A DNA stretch of 64,000 bases from Diphasiastrum complanatum (lineage: Eukaryota > Streptophyta > Lycopodiopsida > Lycopodiales > Lycopodiaceae): positions 40,881,055-40,945,054 of the forward strand of contig CM055109.1 in the NCBI GenBank assembly GCA_029204225.1. Direction: 5' to 3'. Position 1 is the stretch's first letter. Every line of letters starts with the position of its first letter. A program made the position numbers and the translations under genes. Shown one piece after another: positions 45,531-57,276 of this stretch. A model generated the notes under the pieces. The model was not told where the DNA came from, did no database searches, and was given only the letters and a program-made list of their open reading frames with translations.

Positions 45531-47640
45531 AGCTTTTGGTTCTAGGTTGATGATTTCTCTCCTCTCCTTAGGTATTCACTTGCTATGGCTCATGGGTGAG
45601 GTTTTCGGATACATCTCAGTTAGATGGGTGGTTTGGCTCCCACTAGTCTCTTTCGGTATTGATCCTGTCCTCATCTTAGTAATCTTCTTGGTGGATTTTA
45701 CACAATACATGGTTGTTCTCAATAGATGCATCTATGGTGCCATTATATCACCTTCAAGGAAGAGCCAAAAAACTTGTTCAAGGCAAGAAAGCTGGGATAA
45801 ATGGCCCTCTTAGGAAATAAAATGCTCTCTTTCACATGGATCATGAAGATGTGGGTAGGAAAAATGAAGTGCAATGGCTTGTATCTTGTTTAAAAAAATG
45901 TAATGATTGATTTCAATCTAATTCACGACTTGATTTTCTCATTGTTTGGTTTCCATGTGTGCAGGTCTAAATTGATGAATGCTAGCAATAGTTCATGTAG
46001 GCAAAATCAGCAAGAATAAATTTCTTGCTATAGTGTAATCCATGACCATTTTCCAATCCTTTGGACACGTTCCAAAATAGTTGGATTCTACATTTATTCA
46101 ATTGAAGATGTATTCCTATACATTCGGGCCACAAATGCATTGTTGGTCTTAGAGTGTGTTTCCAAAATAGAAGTCGACACACACACACACACACAACAAC
46201 ACTTATATCATGCTTCACACCAATTTCTACTTCATGAAGAGATGAGTTTGCTAATGTCAATTAACTTCTTAGCAAGGAGATTAAATAGCTAACAATTCTT
46301 AAAAAAAACAAGGTCAAGTAGCCCTCGTACACATTTCATTGATCATGATTATTGTAGATTTTCAAGGTCAACGCTTAGTATTTTTCTTACAATAACAATG
46401 CTAACCACCAAAGTTTGAGATTGTTTTTCTTCCACCAATTTTAATCCACTTTTGACATAGAATTAAAAAATTTTTTTAGTATAGATCTTTTGGCTCTAAT
46501 ATCATCTTAAAATTCAAGGTGTACATTCTTTTTAAAACAACGTACACATAAGCATTCAATGACCAATCACATTGTAGAATTATGTACATACAAGATCATA
46601 AGAAGAATCACAAAGACTACATCTCCATTATTTTATGAATAATACTTGATGAAAAAAATTGAGAGATGGAGATGATAGAGAGAGTTCTTCAAAGCTCCTC
46701 ACATATGATCCTCCTTTAAGCATAAGTCCTTGTCCATATAATGGCCACTTTGTTAGCTTCAAGTACTTTAAGGCACTCAAGCCTATTTTACATGCTAGTT
46801 TTTATTGCAATTTACAAGCACTTGTTCTTAACCAAGAAAGCTGGCAATACATATTCACATTTCTAACACATTGACATATTGTGTAAGATTAACCAAAATG
46901 GTATGTACCATGGATGAAGAGTTTATTAGTAATCACTTTATCCATTTTTGCACGTGTACTATCAAATTATCTCATTAATTTGACAATGATTGAATGGATC
47001 ATGTTGTGATTATTTGTCTTGGTACTCCAAAAAAGGTTCCACAATTAGCATAACCAAAATTCCCTTACACGGAGTTTTCCACTGTCTCCAATTCTTCCTC
47101 ATTTTCCACATCACTACTCACTGTGCACAAAGCTCTCATATGCTTCCAACATTGCTACGTCTGGCATAGTACCTTCCTCTGACAAATTAGGTGTTCTTCT
47201 TCCCTCTCCAACTTCCCAATGTTAGACGTATTTCATCAACTTCTAATTAATTTATTGGTCTTTATCACACTCTTCATTGGAAATTATTCACCATTGTTCA
47301 TATTGCTATATTGTAGTAAAATTGTAAGAGTTTTTATCAAATATTTGGAACCAGATTAGAAATCCACTAATTCACCTACCAAGTAGATAAAATGCCCATA
47401 ATATAAATTTCACATGCTTATAAGGAGTTTTTCATGTCGGTATGAATTTTGACCAATGTTTTGATCTATTTATCGAATAAGACAAATCTCTAGATTTTTT
47501 TACATATCTCATGTTCACTCTATGTAAGAGTAGAAGACAAGATCACTCCACATTTAGGCACCACTTTAGTGACCTTTAGAGGGTGCTTTACAATTCCTAA
47601 ATACATTGAAGAAAGTACATCACAATTTTTTCTTAAATTG
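45531..47640. other. No gene seen; one (CA)n microsatellite
   Basis: No coding similarity. A CA dinucleotide run of about 19 bp lies at 46177-46195. The rest is AT-rich single-copy-looking DNA that includes the region 3' of the ATL gene. Confidence 0.5.
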
Positions 47641-47720
47641 CATTGACTGTAATATATATACTGTTGTTCTTCTCTTTCTTCTCCCCATTCACACCTATGA
47701 CTTCAGGATGAGCTTCACTC

Positions 47721-48425
47721 TCACCCTCTAATGAATAGGATTAGCATTGGAGCAGCTTTTATTTGTCCATGCCTTTCTGCTCCATTGTTACAGGCACTAG
47801 TATTTGGTTCTGAGAGAGCTGCGACACCTTCTCCGTTCACCGGAGCTGCAGGATCCAAAGTTTCTTGGCCTGCGCTTCCATGCTGAGTGTTGGAGTGAAT
47901 AGTAATGGTGTGTGATTCTGGGATTAGACTCACTCGGCACAGAGGACATGTGGAGTGGGAGAAAAGCCACTTATCAATGCATTCAAGGTGGAAGACATGG
48001 CCGCACTTCGGTAACAATCGAGCTTTCTCTCCTTCTTGAAACTCGCCTAGACAAACTGCGCATCCTGCAGGATTTTCTGCGATCTCTGCAGCCGAGTATG
48101 TAATAATAGGAAAGCTTTCAATGATTTTGCGATCCAGCCCCTCAGTCTGTTGCCCTGGTCTTCGATCAACAGCTTGCTGGCGTGCTGGGCCATTAATCTC
48201 AGCCGACGGGATCTCAACAGGAGGATGACAGTATTTCCTTATTAAGTATATGCCAAGGACGACGACAAGAAGGACCAAAGATGTCATCAAGAGCACAAGA
48301 CCTGTTGTGAGGTTTCTCTCGCCGTAGCGGTCAGCACTAGGATTACTAGAAGAAACGCTAGGCTGGGTAAAGATTACGTGGGGTTGATCACTCCAACGGA
48401 CACCACAGGCAAGGAGGACACAAAA
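47721..48425 (-). CDS. ATL-family RING-H2 E3 ubiquitin ligase
   Basis: A probable membrane-bound E3 ligase that binds an E2 and ubiquitinates unknown targets; ATL proteins often act in stress or defence responses. From the ATG at 48284-48286 the protein is about 188 aa: a hydrophobic helix (LVLLVVVLGIYLIRKY), the GLD motif (GLDRKIIESFPI), then a complete RING-H2 domain, C-x2-C-x15-C-x-H-x2-H-x2-C-x10-C-x2-C (CAVCLGEF ... CPLCRVSL), with the ATL tryptophan (DKWLFSHS). The tail is Ser/Asn-rich and unstructured. The frame stays open upstream to 48425 and encodes credible sequence (ACGVRWSDQPHVIF, NPSADRYGERN), but has no ATG there; ATGs at 48496 and 48472 are in another frame, which suggests a 1-base frameshift or a non-obvious start. 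No intron, as is usual for ATLs. Confidence 0.92.
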   Translation of the reverse strand, partial: FCVLLACGVRWSDQPHVIFTQPSVSSSNPSADRYGERNLTTGLVLLMTSLVLLVVVLGIYLIRKYCHPPVEIPSAEINGPARQQAVDRRPGQQTEGLDRKIIESFPIITYSAAEIAENPAGCAVCLGEFQEGEKARLLPKCGHVFHLECIDKWLFSHSTCPLCRVSLIPESHTITIHSNTQHGSAGQETLDPAAPVNGEGVAALSEPNTSACNNGAERHGQIKAAPMLILFIRG

Positions 48426-48605
48426 TCAGCACCGAGGCTGCGACTTTCTAAGAATCTAGACCTCAAAGTCATTTTGCAAACACTCAATTGCGCCATCTTC
48501 TTCCCTACAGACGCTATTACTCACTTTCAGAATACAAGACTACTTCCTTAGCTGCTTCTGCTGCTTCTTCGGCTCGGCAAGCGCATTAACAATCCAAAAC
48601 CTGCG

Positions 48606-48624
48606 TCCATATATATATATATTC
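48606..48624 (-). promoter_or_regulatory. Possible TATA box of the ATL gene
   Basis: The minus strand has TATATATATATATGG about 110 bp upstream of the first ATG (48496), a sensible distance for a plant core promoter. A GA-rich stretch (GAAGAAGCAGCAGAAGC) lies in the presumed leader. Confidence 0.45.
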
Positions 48625-48639
48625 AAATTCTACTACGCC

Positions 48640-49240
48640 TGGTAACCTGTAACAATTTCAAGCAAGAATTGTGCTTGCAATGGAGCTGAGGGGAGGGGAT
48701 CGCTGGAAGGCAGGCCCAACCGAAAGGAAGCAACGCCACCATTACCCTCTTGCAACCTCCCGAAAGATTCGGTTTTTGCGAGAACTTTCCTCCTCCAATA
48801 CGCGTTGCTCGGCAGGACCTTCATTGAAAATGATTTTTGCACTATGCACGAAAGCTAATGCTGATGGGCCTTACAATCGATAAACTTTCTCTGAAACTCA
48901 CTTGTTCAAAGACTCAATTTGAAACCCTAGAAGCCCATATCACATGTTTGGGGCCACAATATCATGCTTTCTCCTAGTGATGGCGAGTGCTTTAGAGGAC
49001 AATCACCTCACAAGTTTGAGATTCTCATGATCATGGGCTGCCCTCATCTCTTAATGACCCGGGATCGATTATGCCCGACACTCTTCTTTTGCTCCCCACG
49101 TGTCCCAAGCACCCCCCCCCCCTTCCTGCCCGTTGTGATGCTCTGTACCTGTGTGCCCGAAAAAATTCGGGACCCCAAGATTTTGCGACCCAATATATTT
49201 TGGGATTGAAAAATTTTGGGACCCAAGGATCTTAAGCCCA
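48640..49240. other. No gene; ATL upstream region and short dyads
   Basis: No coding support. A run of C (49111-49122) and an imperfect dyad with GGGACCC and TTTTGGGATTG (about 49170-49225) are seen. CCACGTGGCA, a G-box-like site, lies at 49248. Confidence 0.45.
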
Positions 49241-49691
49241 CATAATGCCACGTGGCATCTTTCGACTCATCCCATAAGCTTCTAAGAGAAGTGACCAGTG
49301 CTACATAGTAAAGGAGATTAAATCATTCACATGGGGAGCATAGCTCACTCATTAGGGAGAGTCATCTAAATGGGGAGCATAGCTCACTCACTGGTGGAGA
49401 TATTCAATTATAGAAGCTAGAAAGAATATGAAACTTGAATGTATACAAACTTTTCAGCACATAAAAAGCTTGTTTTGATGAATCACATCAAAATACAAAA
49501 ATCTCCCTGGAATTTAAATGACTTGAAATGACTTGTAAATGGCTCAATATCACAAAGATCACAAACACAAGTTATAAGAGATTTGATCAAAGACAAATGT
49601 AGACAAATGCAAAAAAATCATGCTAGAATGATGCAAAAACCCTATTTTTTGCAAAAAATTTCTTATTAGCCACCTACTAGCTCTGATACCA
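49241..49691 (-). mobile_element. Element P: leader and primer-binding site
   Basis: The PBS at 49680-49691 (minus TGGTATCAGAGC) is followed on its left by a leader related to that of element A. A 39-bp unit starting ATGGGGAGCATAGCTCACTC is duplicated in tandem at 49331-49369 and 49370 onward (second copy partial). No gag frame survives. Confidence 0.65.
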
Positions 49692-49742
49692 TGTCAAATT
49701 TTAAGATCCAAACTTATCCTAAACATAGATCTAGGCACAATA
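49692..49742 (-). repeat. Element P: first 51 bp of its 5' LTR
   Basis: It starts TGTCAAATTTTAAGATCC next to the PBS and is cut at 49743 by element Q. The LTR probably resumes at 52653 and includes the dyad array there, but its far end was not identified. Confidence 0.6.
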
Positions 49743-50224
49743 TGTTGGATTTCTATGCTCAAGACCAAATCTATTTGGTAATGAGCATCCTAAAAAATTC
49801 TGACTCAAACGACAAATTTGAGGAAGCCGACGAATCTGACTCGGCCGACACATCTGACCCAGCCGACAAATGTGAGACAACCGACAAATCTGAGGCAGCC
49901 GACAAGAGGAGGCAGCCGACAAATCGGACCAGATCGAACTATCTGACTTCGTCATCAAGGACAAGTCAATCCAAGACTTTATGGCAGTTGACCTACTTGT
50001 ACATAGTCTTTATTACCTACATGCGGTTACCAACTACAAGGCGGTTGTGATTAATTAAGTAGGTAGAAAAGCACTGACCTGAAAGACTTGAAAATATCTT
50101 GTAAATAAATATCTTTCAGTTAGTTATCTATAAAAGACGGAAGCTCTAAAAAGAAGCAACACACTGAATTGTGCTCATCAGCTTGACGCCCATGTACTCA
50201 CCTTCTGATTTTTATCACGAGTAC
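49743..50224 (+). repeat. 5' LTR of element Q, truncated, with internal minisatellite
   Basis: It starts TGTTGGATTTC and matches the 3' LTR at 51927. It ends abruptly at about 50224, where integrase coding sequence begins, so part of the LTR, the PBS, gag and protease are deleted. At 49800-49945 it holds an 18-bp-type minisatellite (GCCGACAAATCTGA variants). Confidence 0.85.
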
Positions 50225-51926
50225 CAGACCCAGAGGAAGATCGATTACATCTCCACAGAATTCAAGGAGTTCTCCCAGGCCAGTCGAATACATCAACAAT
50301 TCACAACTAGCTACTCACCTCAGTCCAATGGTATAGCTGAGAGGAATAATCGAACACTCATCGAAAGTGCCAAGAGCATGCTAGCCCAAGTCTCTCTTCC
50401 AAAGGAATTATGGGCAGAAGCTGTTACCACAGCCGCCTATCTGTAGAATCAATCCATCACAAAGTCCCTAAATGGCAAAACATCTTATGAGGTATGGACA
50501 CTATCAAAACCATCACTCAAACATATTCGAGTGTTTGGATGCATTGCCTACGCTCAGATCCCTATTGATCTAAGAAAGAAGTTGGACGACACTAGTAGGA
50601 AGTCCCTGAATAGCAAAACATCTTATGAGGTATGGACAAGATCAAAACCACCACTCAAGCATATTCGAGTGTTTGGATGCATTGCCTAGAGACGTCATTT
50701 TTTTGGAAGACCGATTCATCGACCACAAGGGGAAAGCTCCATCAACTTCCTATCCCAAAGCCAACAATCTAGAATTCAGCATTGATCAACAACTCGACTC
50801 CGACTCCGACAAAGAGAAAGACTCTCGACAAATTGAACCACATCAGAAAATCGAAGTTCAACCCAAGAGGTCGAACCGATCCATACAGCCTCCATTCCGA
50901 TTCATGGATGATCCAACCTACTACTTTGTGCAAGAACCAAACACTGTGTCGGAGGCAATGTCGACACCTAATGTTGATTAGTGAAAAGCTGCAATGGACA
51001 TTGAATTCGATTCTCTCATCGCGAATCAAACATGGACTATTATTGAGCCGCCAAAGGATCGAAATCCGATTCCATGCAAATGGATATTCAAAGAAAAGTA
51101 TGATGCTGAAGGAAGATTAAATCAATACAAGGCCAGACTTGTCGCCAAAAGATTCTCCCAGATTCCAGATCTGGATTATTCAGAGACCTTCAGCCCTATC
51201 ATTAAGCATGCTTCAATCAGACTACTACTCTGCAGCTACAGCCGATTTTGAAGTCCACCAATTGGATGTCCAAACTGCCTTCCTCAACGGGACTATTAAA
51301 GAGGAGATATATATGTCGCAGCTAGACGGATATGACTCAGGGGCAAGGAGCACCTAGTATGCAAAATCCACAAGGCTCTGTATGGTATGAAACAGTCACC
51401 AAGAGCATAGTTTTAGAAAATCAATGCATTTCTAATCGAGAATGGTTTTACTCCAAACTCGGTAGACTCGAATGTTTACTTCAAGTCTGTTTTTCCTTCT
51501 TTCATAATCATCACTCTTTATGTGGATGATATGTTACTTTTTAGTAACAATCTAAATTTATTGAAGGATACGAAATGCATGCTAGCATAGGAGTACAAGA
51601 TGACTTACTACCTTGGAATCCAGATTCATCAAAATCGATCCAGCAGACAGATTTATATCAGTCAACAACGATATCTCACTAATGTGCTGAAAAAATATGG
51701 AATGACCAACTACAAATCAAGTTTTTTTTCACTCAACCCTAGTCTGAAGGTATCACTACCTTAGAGAAAAAGTGCAAGGCAAGGAAGTGTCATTGGGTTT
51801 ACCGCACGACAGATCTTATGGTAGTAGATTACTTCACGAAAGCACTATCAAAGGAGCACCATCTCAGATCTAACGACATGCTAAATCTAAAGATCAAAAT
51901 TTTTCAGGAACCGCATTAAGGGAGAG
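50225..51926 (+). pseudogene. Element Q: integrase to RNase H relic
   Basis: Integrase from within the core (YISTEFKEFSQASRIHQQF; PQSNGIAERNNRTLIESAK) to FGCIAYAQIP. A segment of about 138 bp is tandemly duplicated (50462 on and 50599 on), giving IRVFGCIA twice. RT follows from 50994 (LIANQTWTIIEPP, CKWIFKEKYDAEG, QLDVQTAFLNGT) and includes ITLYVDDMLLFSNN at about 51510. Most of RNase H is deleted; only its end (DYFTKALSKEHH, about 51825) remains before the polypurine tract. Many stops and frameshifts. Confidence 0.85.
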
Positions 51927-52652
51927 TGTTGGATTTCTATGCTCAAGACCAAATCCATTCGGTAATGAGCATCCTAAATTTTTTTGACTCAAATGACAAA
52001 TCTGAGGAAGCCGACGAATCTAACTCGGCCAACAAATCTATCTGAACCGTCAAATTTGACTCAGCTGACACATCTGACCAAGCTGACAAATCAAAGGCAA
52101 CCGACAAATCTGAGGCAGCCGACAAGAGGAGGCAGCCGACAATTCGGACCACGCCAAACTATCTGACTAGGCCGAACTATCTGACCAGTCCGAACTATCT
52201 AACCAAGCCGAACTATCTGATGAGTCCAAACTATCTTACTTCATCATCAAGGAAAAGCCAATCCAATACTTTATGGCAGTTCACCTACTTGTACATAGTC
52301 TTTATTACCTAAAGGCGGTTACCAACTACAAGACGATTGTAATTAATTAAGTAGGTAGAAAAGTACTGACCTTAAAGACTTAAAAATATCCTATAAATAA
52401 ATATCTTTCAGTTAGTTATCTATAAAAGATGGAAGCTCTAAAAAGAAGCGACACACTAAATTGCGCTCATCAGCTTCACGCCCATGTACTCACCTTCTGA
52501 TTTTTATCACAAGTACAATTTTATACTACCGTTTTTGTTCTTTTGAACATTACTACTGTTTATTCATCTTGATTATTGCAAGTAATTGTTGCACTTCCGA
52601 TCTAAAATCGTCTATTGTTCTACTTCCGCTGCTATCCCACTAATTTCTGACA
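51927..52652 (+). repeat. 3' LTR of element Q (726 bp)
   Basis: It follows the tract AAGGGAGAG. Ends TGTTGG...TGACA; flanks CAATA (left, 49738-49742) and CAATT (right, 52653-52657) are a probable TSD with one change. The minisatellite (51985-52235) is longer than in the 5' LTR, with extra CCGAACTATCTGA units. Confidence 0.82.
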
Positions 52653-52689
52653 CAATTGAAGATGCACAAAAAGGAATTTTACATTTGTA

Positions 52690-53098
52690 GCACAATAACA
52701 TATCGTGCAAATTCCGACGTTCGCGTCTGACATATGCTCAAAAATTTCATAATCTGTCGCAATCCGACACGTCAAGTTCCAACGTCCCAGTAAAAAATTC
52801 GAATATCAGAGTCCGACGATCAGGAAAGATGGGCGGCAACCAATTTTTCAAAGGCACGTCGGAGTCTGACATGTCGGATTCCGACTTGCAATCGTGGATA
52901 TGACTTGTCACAGATTAAAAAAAAAATACGTGTAATCCGACGTGGACGTCGGAATCCGACGTGCGTCAGATTCCGACGTCCATGTCGGCAAGCCAAAAAG
53001 CCTGTCCACGACATCTGGCACATTTGTCCGGGCCTGAATGGGCACAGACGTCGGATTCCGACGTGTTTGGAGGCCGTCAGATTCCGACGTCTGTTTCA
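52690..53098. repeat. Array of dyad motifs ACGTCGGATTCCGACGT
   Basis: About ten full or half copies of TCCGACGT/ACGTCGGA are scattered over 400 bp; the best dyads are at 52874-52893, 52939-52978 and 53045-53093. They give a repeated peptide-like pattern on the minus strand that is an artefact of the dyads. The stretch is CG-rich relative to its flanks. It probably belongs to an LTR (P?). Confidence 0.75.
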
Positions 53099-53357
53099 AT
53101 CTTCCAATTTGCGCGATCCAGCGCCTTCTCTTTCACTTTGTCTTTTGCAGATTTGAGCATCTTTGGAGCGATTGAGGGCGATCAGTGCTTGAGGGCTTGA
53201 AGATGAGTGCTTGAGGGCTTGAAGGTGCTTGAAGATCATTGTTTGAGGTTGATGTTTGTTTGTTTGTTTTAAGAGGAGATAGAGAGTGTGAAAGATAAAA
53301 AGAGCATGTATGGTTGAAGATATTGAAAGATTTTGGAGTCTTTTTTTAAAAAATAAA

Positions 53358-53566
<209 letters not shown>

Positions 53567-53674
53567 GAAGAAGTGTGTATGTATTGTGTCTTGCATTTTG
53601 AATTTAAGATAATGAAGAAAGAGAGAGAGAGTGTGTGTGAAATGATTAAGATTTAGGGTAGTAGATGAATAGAT

Positions 53675-53765
53675 TGTGTGTGTGTGTGTGTGTGTGTTTG
53701 TGTTCAACATTTTGCATTGATTTAAAATTTAAGATGTGTAATAGAGAGAGATATAGAGAGAGAGA

Positions 53766-53803
<38 letters not shown>

Positions 53804-53817
53804 GTGTGTGTGTGTGT
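53675..53817. repeat. (GT)n microsatellites
   Basis: Two GT runs (53675-53697 and 53767-53817, the second with one GC interruption) with a short GA run between. Together with the GA tract they form a 450-bp simple-repeat cluster. Confidence 0.95.
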
Positions 53818-53960
53818 TGTATTATGCATTAGTTTAGGGTATTTAAGAGTGATAGCTAAATAAATAGTGTTTGATATGAAATTATAAATATTGTTATTAA
53901 TAGATTGTTAGAATTATTTAAGATAGTGTATGTGTGTTTGAGAGGATGTGTATGTGTTTT

Positions 53961-55052
53961 TCGCAAGCAGTGAACAACTTGAACCTAAGCCCAAAAACAT
54001 GGAGAGGAGGCCCAATCGCAGCTATAGGAGCACACCCCATAGTGGAACCCTGCCCCATACAGGCTATTGAACCTCGACAAGGCAGGAACATGCAAACACA
54101 AGATGCACGAAGGCTCCAAGCACAGATGCCCGATAGAGGCTATGTGAGCCATGCTAAAGGGATACATGGACGTGATGAGTGAGAATATGCAGACCTTAGC
54201 AGTTGATGTAAATTTTCTCAAACGGCACCAAAATTTGTTGGGTCAGAGACACCCCATAGAAGGACCGAATCCCTTAGTGTGTAGACATGTAAAGGGAATC
54301 ACTTAAATCGAAATTGTCCCAACCAAGTGTGCGGGTACTGCAAGAGGCCTAGACTGGAGGATAGATGTTGGGTACGTAGAGACGCATTAAACACTGGGAA
54401 TAGGATGCCTGGGCCAGTGAGCCATAGACCCCAGGAGGACAGAACGGCGGGGCCATCAAGGCCACCTCAATACATACAATGCGGACCCAGGATTAGCCAG
54501 GTGGATAAAGGGAAGGCATGCATAGAAGATGACCGGCCACCCGTGAACTTCATCGTCGTGGAGACACTAGAGGAACCCACGAGCATGAAAGAGGTTTTAG
54601 TAGTGACCCGGAGTAACCTCCAGATGGAGCTACCTCCTAGGAAACCCAAGCCTACACCAAAACCACCACCGGAGGTAGATAACCCAGTGGTCATTGAAAA
54701 GCCAATATTCGAACCTACACACATCTACGAGGATCCACTGCCCAAAGAGCAAGGTGAGGTTAGCGTCTTGGAAGGGCGTACACATCCCAGATTCCTAGGA
54801 CCGAGAAAAGGGAAAACCGGCCTAGAAACTAAGAGGACTATGACCAGAAACCGTAGGTTTAGGAAGGATATAGACCTAAATTTGAAGAGAGGGAATATTG
54901 ACCTAGGTCAAGCCCTAGAGAATCTAAAATTGGAAATAGGGCTCTGGCTTGCGGCAAACCGGCTACCTAACTATACACTGAGGTATGGTTTTACTTCACC
55001 TCGGTCGTTTTTTTTTATAGACTTTATTTCTATACTTACTTGCTTTCCATAG
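53961..55052 (+). pseudogene. Gag-like relic with zinc knuckles and proline-rich linker
   Basis: The plus strand reads fragments of a protein with a pair of Cys-rich knuckles in close succession (GNHLNRNCPNQ, then CGYCKRPRLEDRCW at about 54325). Both are degenerate; the histidine of the second is missing. A long charged, proline-rich linker follows (PPRKPKPTPKPPPE, 54640). This resembles the gag C-terminus of plant Ty3/gypsy elements more than copia, but I see no protease or RT nearby, so the assignment is tentative. The codon composition is more GC-rich than in the neighbouring copia relics. The last open frame (54327-55052) ends in a hydrophobic stretch that is probably non-coding. Confidence 0.5.
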
Positions 55053-55059
55053 GAATACG

Positions 55060-55494
55060 CGCGCTTAAAGTCCTTACTTGCATTCAGCTATTGAGTGAAT
55101 GGTCTGTGTAGGATGCGTATTGCGGTTAGAATTGTTATAAGAATCATAGTTGTAGCATACTAGTACTGTGTGATGTGTTTGATACTTTAGAGCTTAATCA
55201 TTTCAACGATTCCGCATCTGCCATGTCCCTACCATGACATAATCATTTGCGAGTCTTCCTGAAAGAGTGGAAATTGAAGTGTCATGTTTGTGTGTAAAGT
55301 GTCGGTTTTTCGTAGCCTTTGTCATTCCAAATTAAGTGTCAGTTTCATTTTCGCATGTATTTGTATTATGAGCACCGGAGTATCCTTGTGGGTTAGAATT
55401 TGGAAGGTGAGCTTATATTCTATCAAAGTAGGGAAACGGTTTTCTGGCATGAGACTGAGGGCACAAAAACCGCTTCAATTGATAACTAGTTGAT
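55060..55494. other. No gene seen
   Basis: No coding similarity or repeat recognised. Confidence 0.4.
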
Positions 55495-56123
55495 CACATC
55501 CTACTGAACTCAAAAAATGAACTTAACTATACTTTTAACAAAACGCCTGCAAGATTGCGTCCTGATCAGAGTGCTGACTCCAGTAGATCTTCCTTGATGA
55601 TTGAAAGTTAGAAGATCAGTACATTGAAAGATGGCATTAATCTACTTGACTAACTACATTTGTCCTACAGTAGGTAGACGTCGCTTTGCCAGAGAGCTAT
55701 GTATAGAAGTAGGTGAACTGTCCGCATCGGAGTCCTGACAGTATCAAATTTTACAAGGACTTTGAAAATATACAAGGACTCAAAAAATACACTGACTCAA
55801 AAAATTACAATGACTCAAAAAATTACGAATTTTTCAAGTCGAGCCCATATCGAAAAATTCTAATTTTTGGGTCTCAAAAAAATCTCAGATTTTTTGAGTC
55901 GATGCAGTATTGAGAAATTCTAACTTTTGGATATCGAAAAATCTCAATTTTTTAGATTCGATATAGTATCAAAAAATTCTAAAAAATGTGAGTTGAGTTT
56001 ATGCTATAGTAATTTTTTGAGCCTTCCTCTTTTTGTGAATTTTTCAAAGATAGGTATAAAGAACATGTTTTTTTAGGATGCTCATTACCTTAATGGAATT
56101 GGGCTTGAGCATGAATTCCAACA
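55495..56123 (-). repeat. 3' LTR of element R (left edge uncertain)
   Basis: The right edge CCAACA at 56123 adjoins a polypurine tract (minus CATAAAGGGGGAA). The sequence matches the Q LTR near both sides, but where Q has its minisatellite R has an unrelated AT-rich array built on GACTCAAAAAATTAC (55755-55830) and TCGAAAAATT. Confidence 0.68.
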
Positions 56124-56136
56124 TTCCCCCTTTATG

Positions 56137-57276
56137 TGGATCCTAAAAATTTTCAATCTACAGATTTAGTAGGTTGTTAAATCTGAGATGATGCTCCTTG
56201 GTTAGAGCCTTGGTGAAGTAATCTAATGCCTGTAATTATGTCCTGCAGTAAACCAAAGAAATTTCCTTGCTTTGCACTTTTTCTCTAAGATAGTGATATC
56301 GGATTTTGATATGCTTACTTCAGGAGTGGAATCTCGGATTTAGAGACAGTGCAATGGCACTTTGATTGTCACAATAGAGGGTCATTGGATGTGACTGGAT
56401 AATTGCAATATCTGCAAGCAGGTTCCTCAACCAGATTGCCTCCTTGGTAGCATTTGTGGCACCTATATATTCCGATTCTGTGGAGGATAGTGCTCTTGAG
56501 GTATGTTTTCCGTTGTTTCATAAAATCGGGCCTTGATTGAATAAGAATACAAACCCAGATGTCGATTTTCTGGTATCCATATCTCCTGCCCAATTTGCAT
56601 TTGTGTAGCCCTCTAGAATGTTGGCAGATTGGTTGCCTTCATAGAAAATGTCGAGGTGTTTTATAGCTTGGACATACTTCATGACTTTCATGAGAGCCTT
56701 CCAATGGACTAGACTTGGATTTGAAAGAAACTGGCTGAGAGAGCTGATTGAGTAGGCAAGGTCAGGTCGAGTGCAAAGCATGGCATACATGAGTGACCCG
56801 ATTATGGAGTGAATTGGATACTTCTTCATCTCCTCCTCTGCACAAATTTTGGACATTGCTCCTTTGACAACTTCAAACTAGGGTCGAGGGGGAAGTAGCT
56901 CGGTTTGCAGTTGGCAATTCCATATTTCTTCAACACATTGGTGAGGTATCTCTGTTGGCTGATGAAAATCTGCCTGTTGGATCGAATTCGAAAAATCTAA
57001 ATTCTGAGACAGTAGTGTGCAGGACCCATATTTGTCATCTTGTATTCTTGTGCTAACATGCATTTGGTATCCATCAACAAATTCAGATTATTGTTGAACA
57101 GTAAAGTATCATCAACATACAGAGTAATGATGATGAAGGAATTTGATATAGACTTGAAATAGATATTCAAGTCTGTCGAGTTTGGGATGAAACCATTCTC
57201 GATCAAGAAGGTACTGATTTTCTAAAACCAGGCTTTTGGAGACTATTTCAGACCACATAGAGCTTTATGATTTTTG
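56137..57276 (-). pseudogene. Element R: C-terminal reverse transcriptase and RNase H
   Basis: Minus strand: KALCGLK near 57260, YVDD (IIITLYVDDTLLFNNN, about 57110), the MTNMGPAHYCLRI segment, then MYAMLCTRPDLAYSIS (about 56780) and RNase H (NANWAGDMDTRKSTSGFVF, about 56580; YSESEYIGAT region near 56480; LRNLLADI; HIKIRYHYLR near 56300). Stops separate the parts. The N-terminal RT half is on the other side of element O, from 63709 to the right edge. Confidence 0.87.

Noticed and set aside
45547-45813. Hydrophobic plus-strand frame that could be a membrane protein
   Set aside because: No start context, no family resemblance, and T-rich DNA easily gives hydrophobic frames.
47912-48103. Plus-strand frame across the ATL gene
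   Set aside because: Antisense shadow of the RING-H2 coding sequence.
52690-53098. CRISPR array
   Set aside because: Dyads vary in sequence and spacing, there are no uniform spacers or cas genes, and the window is eukaryotic.
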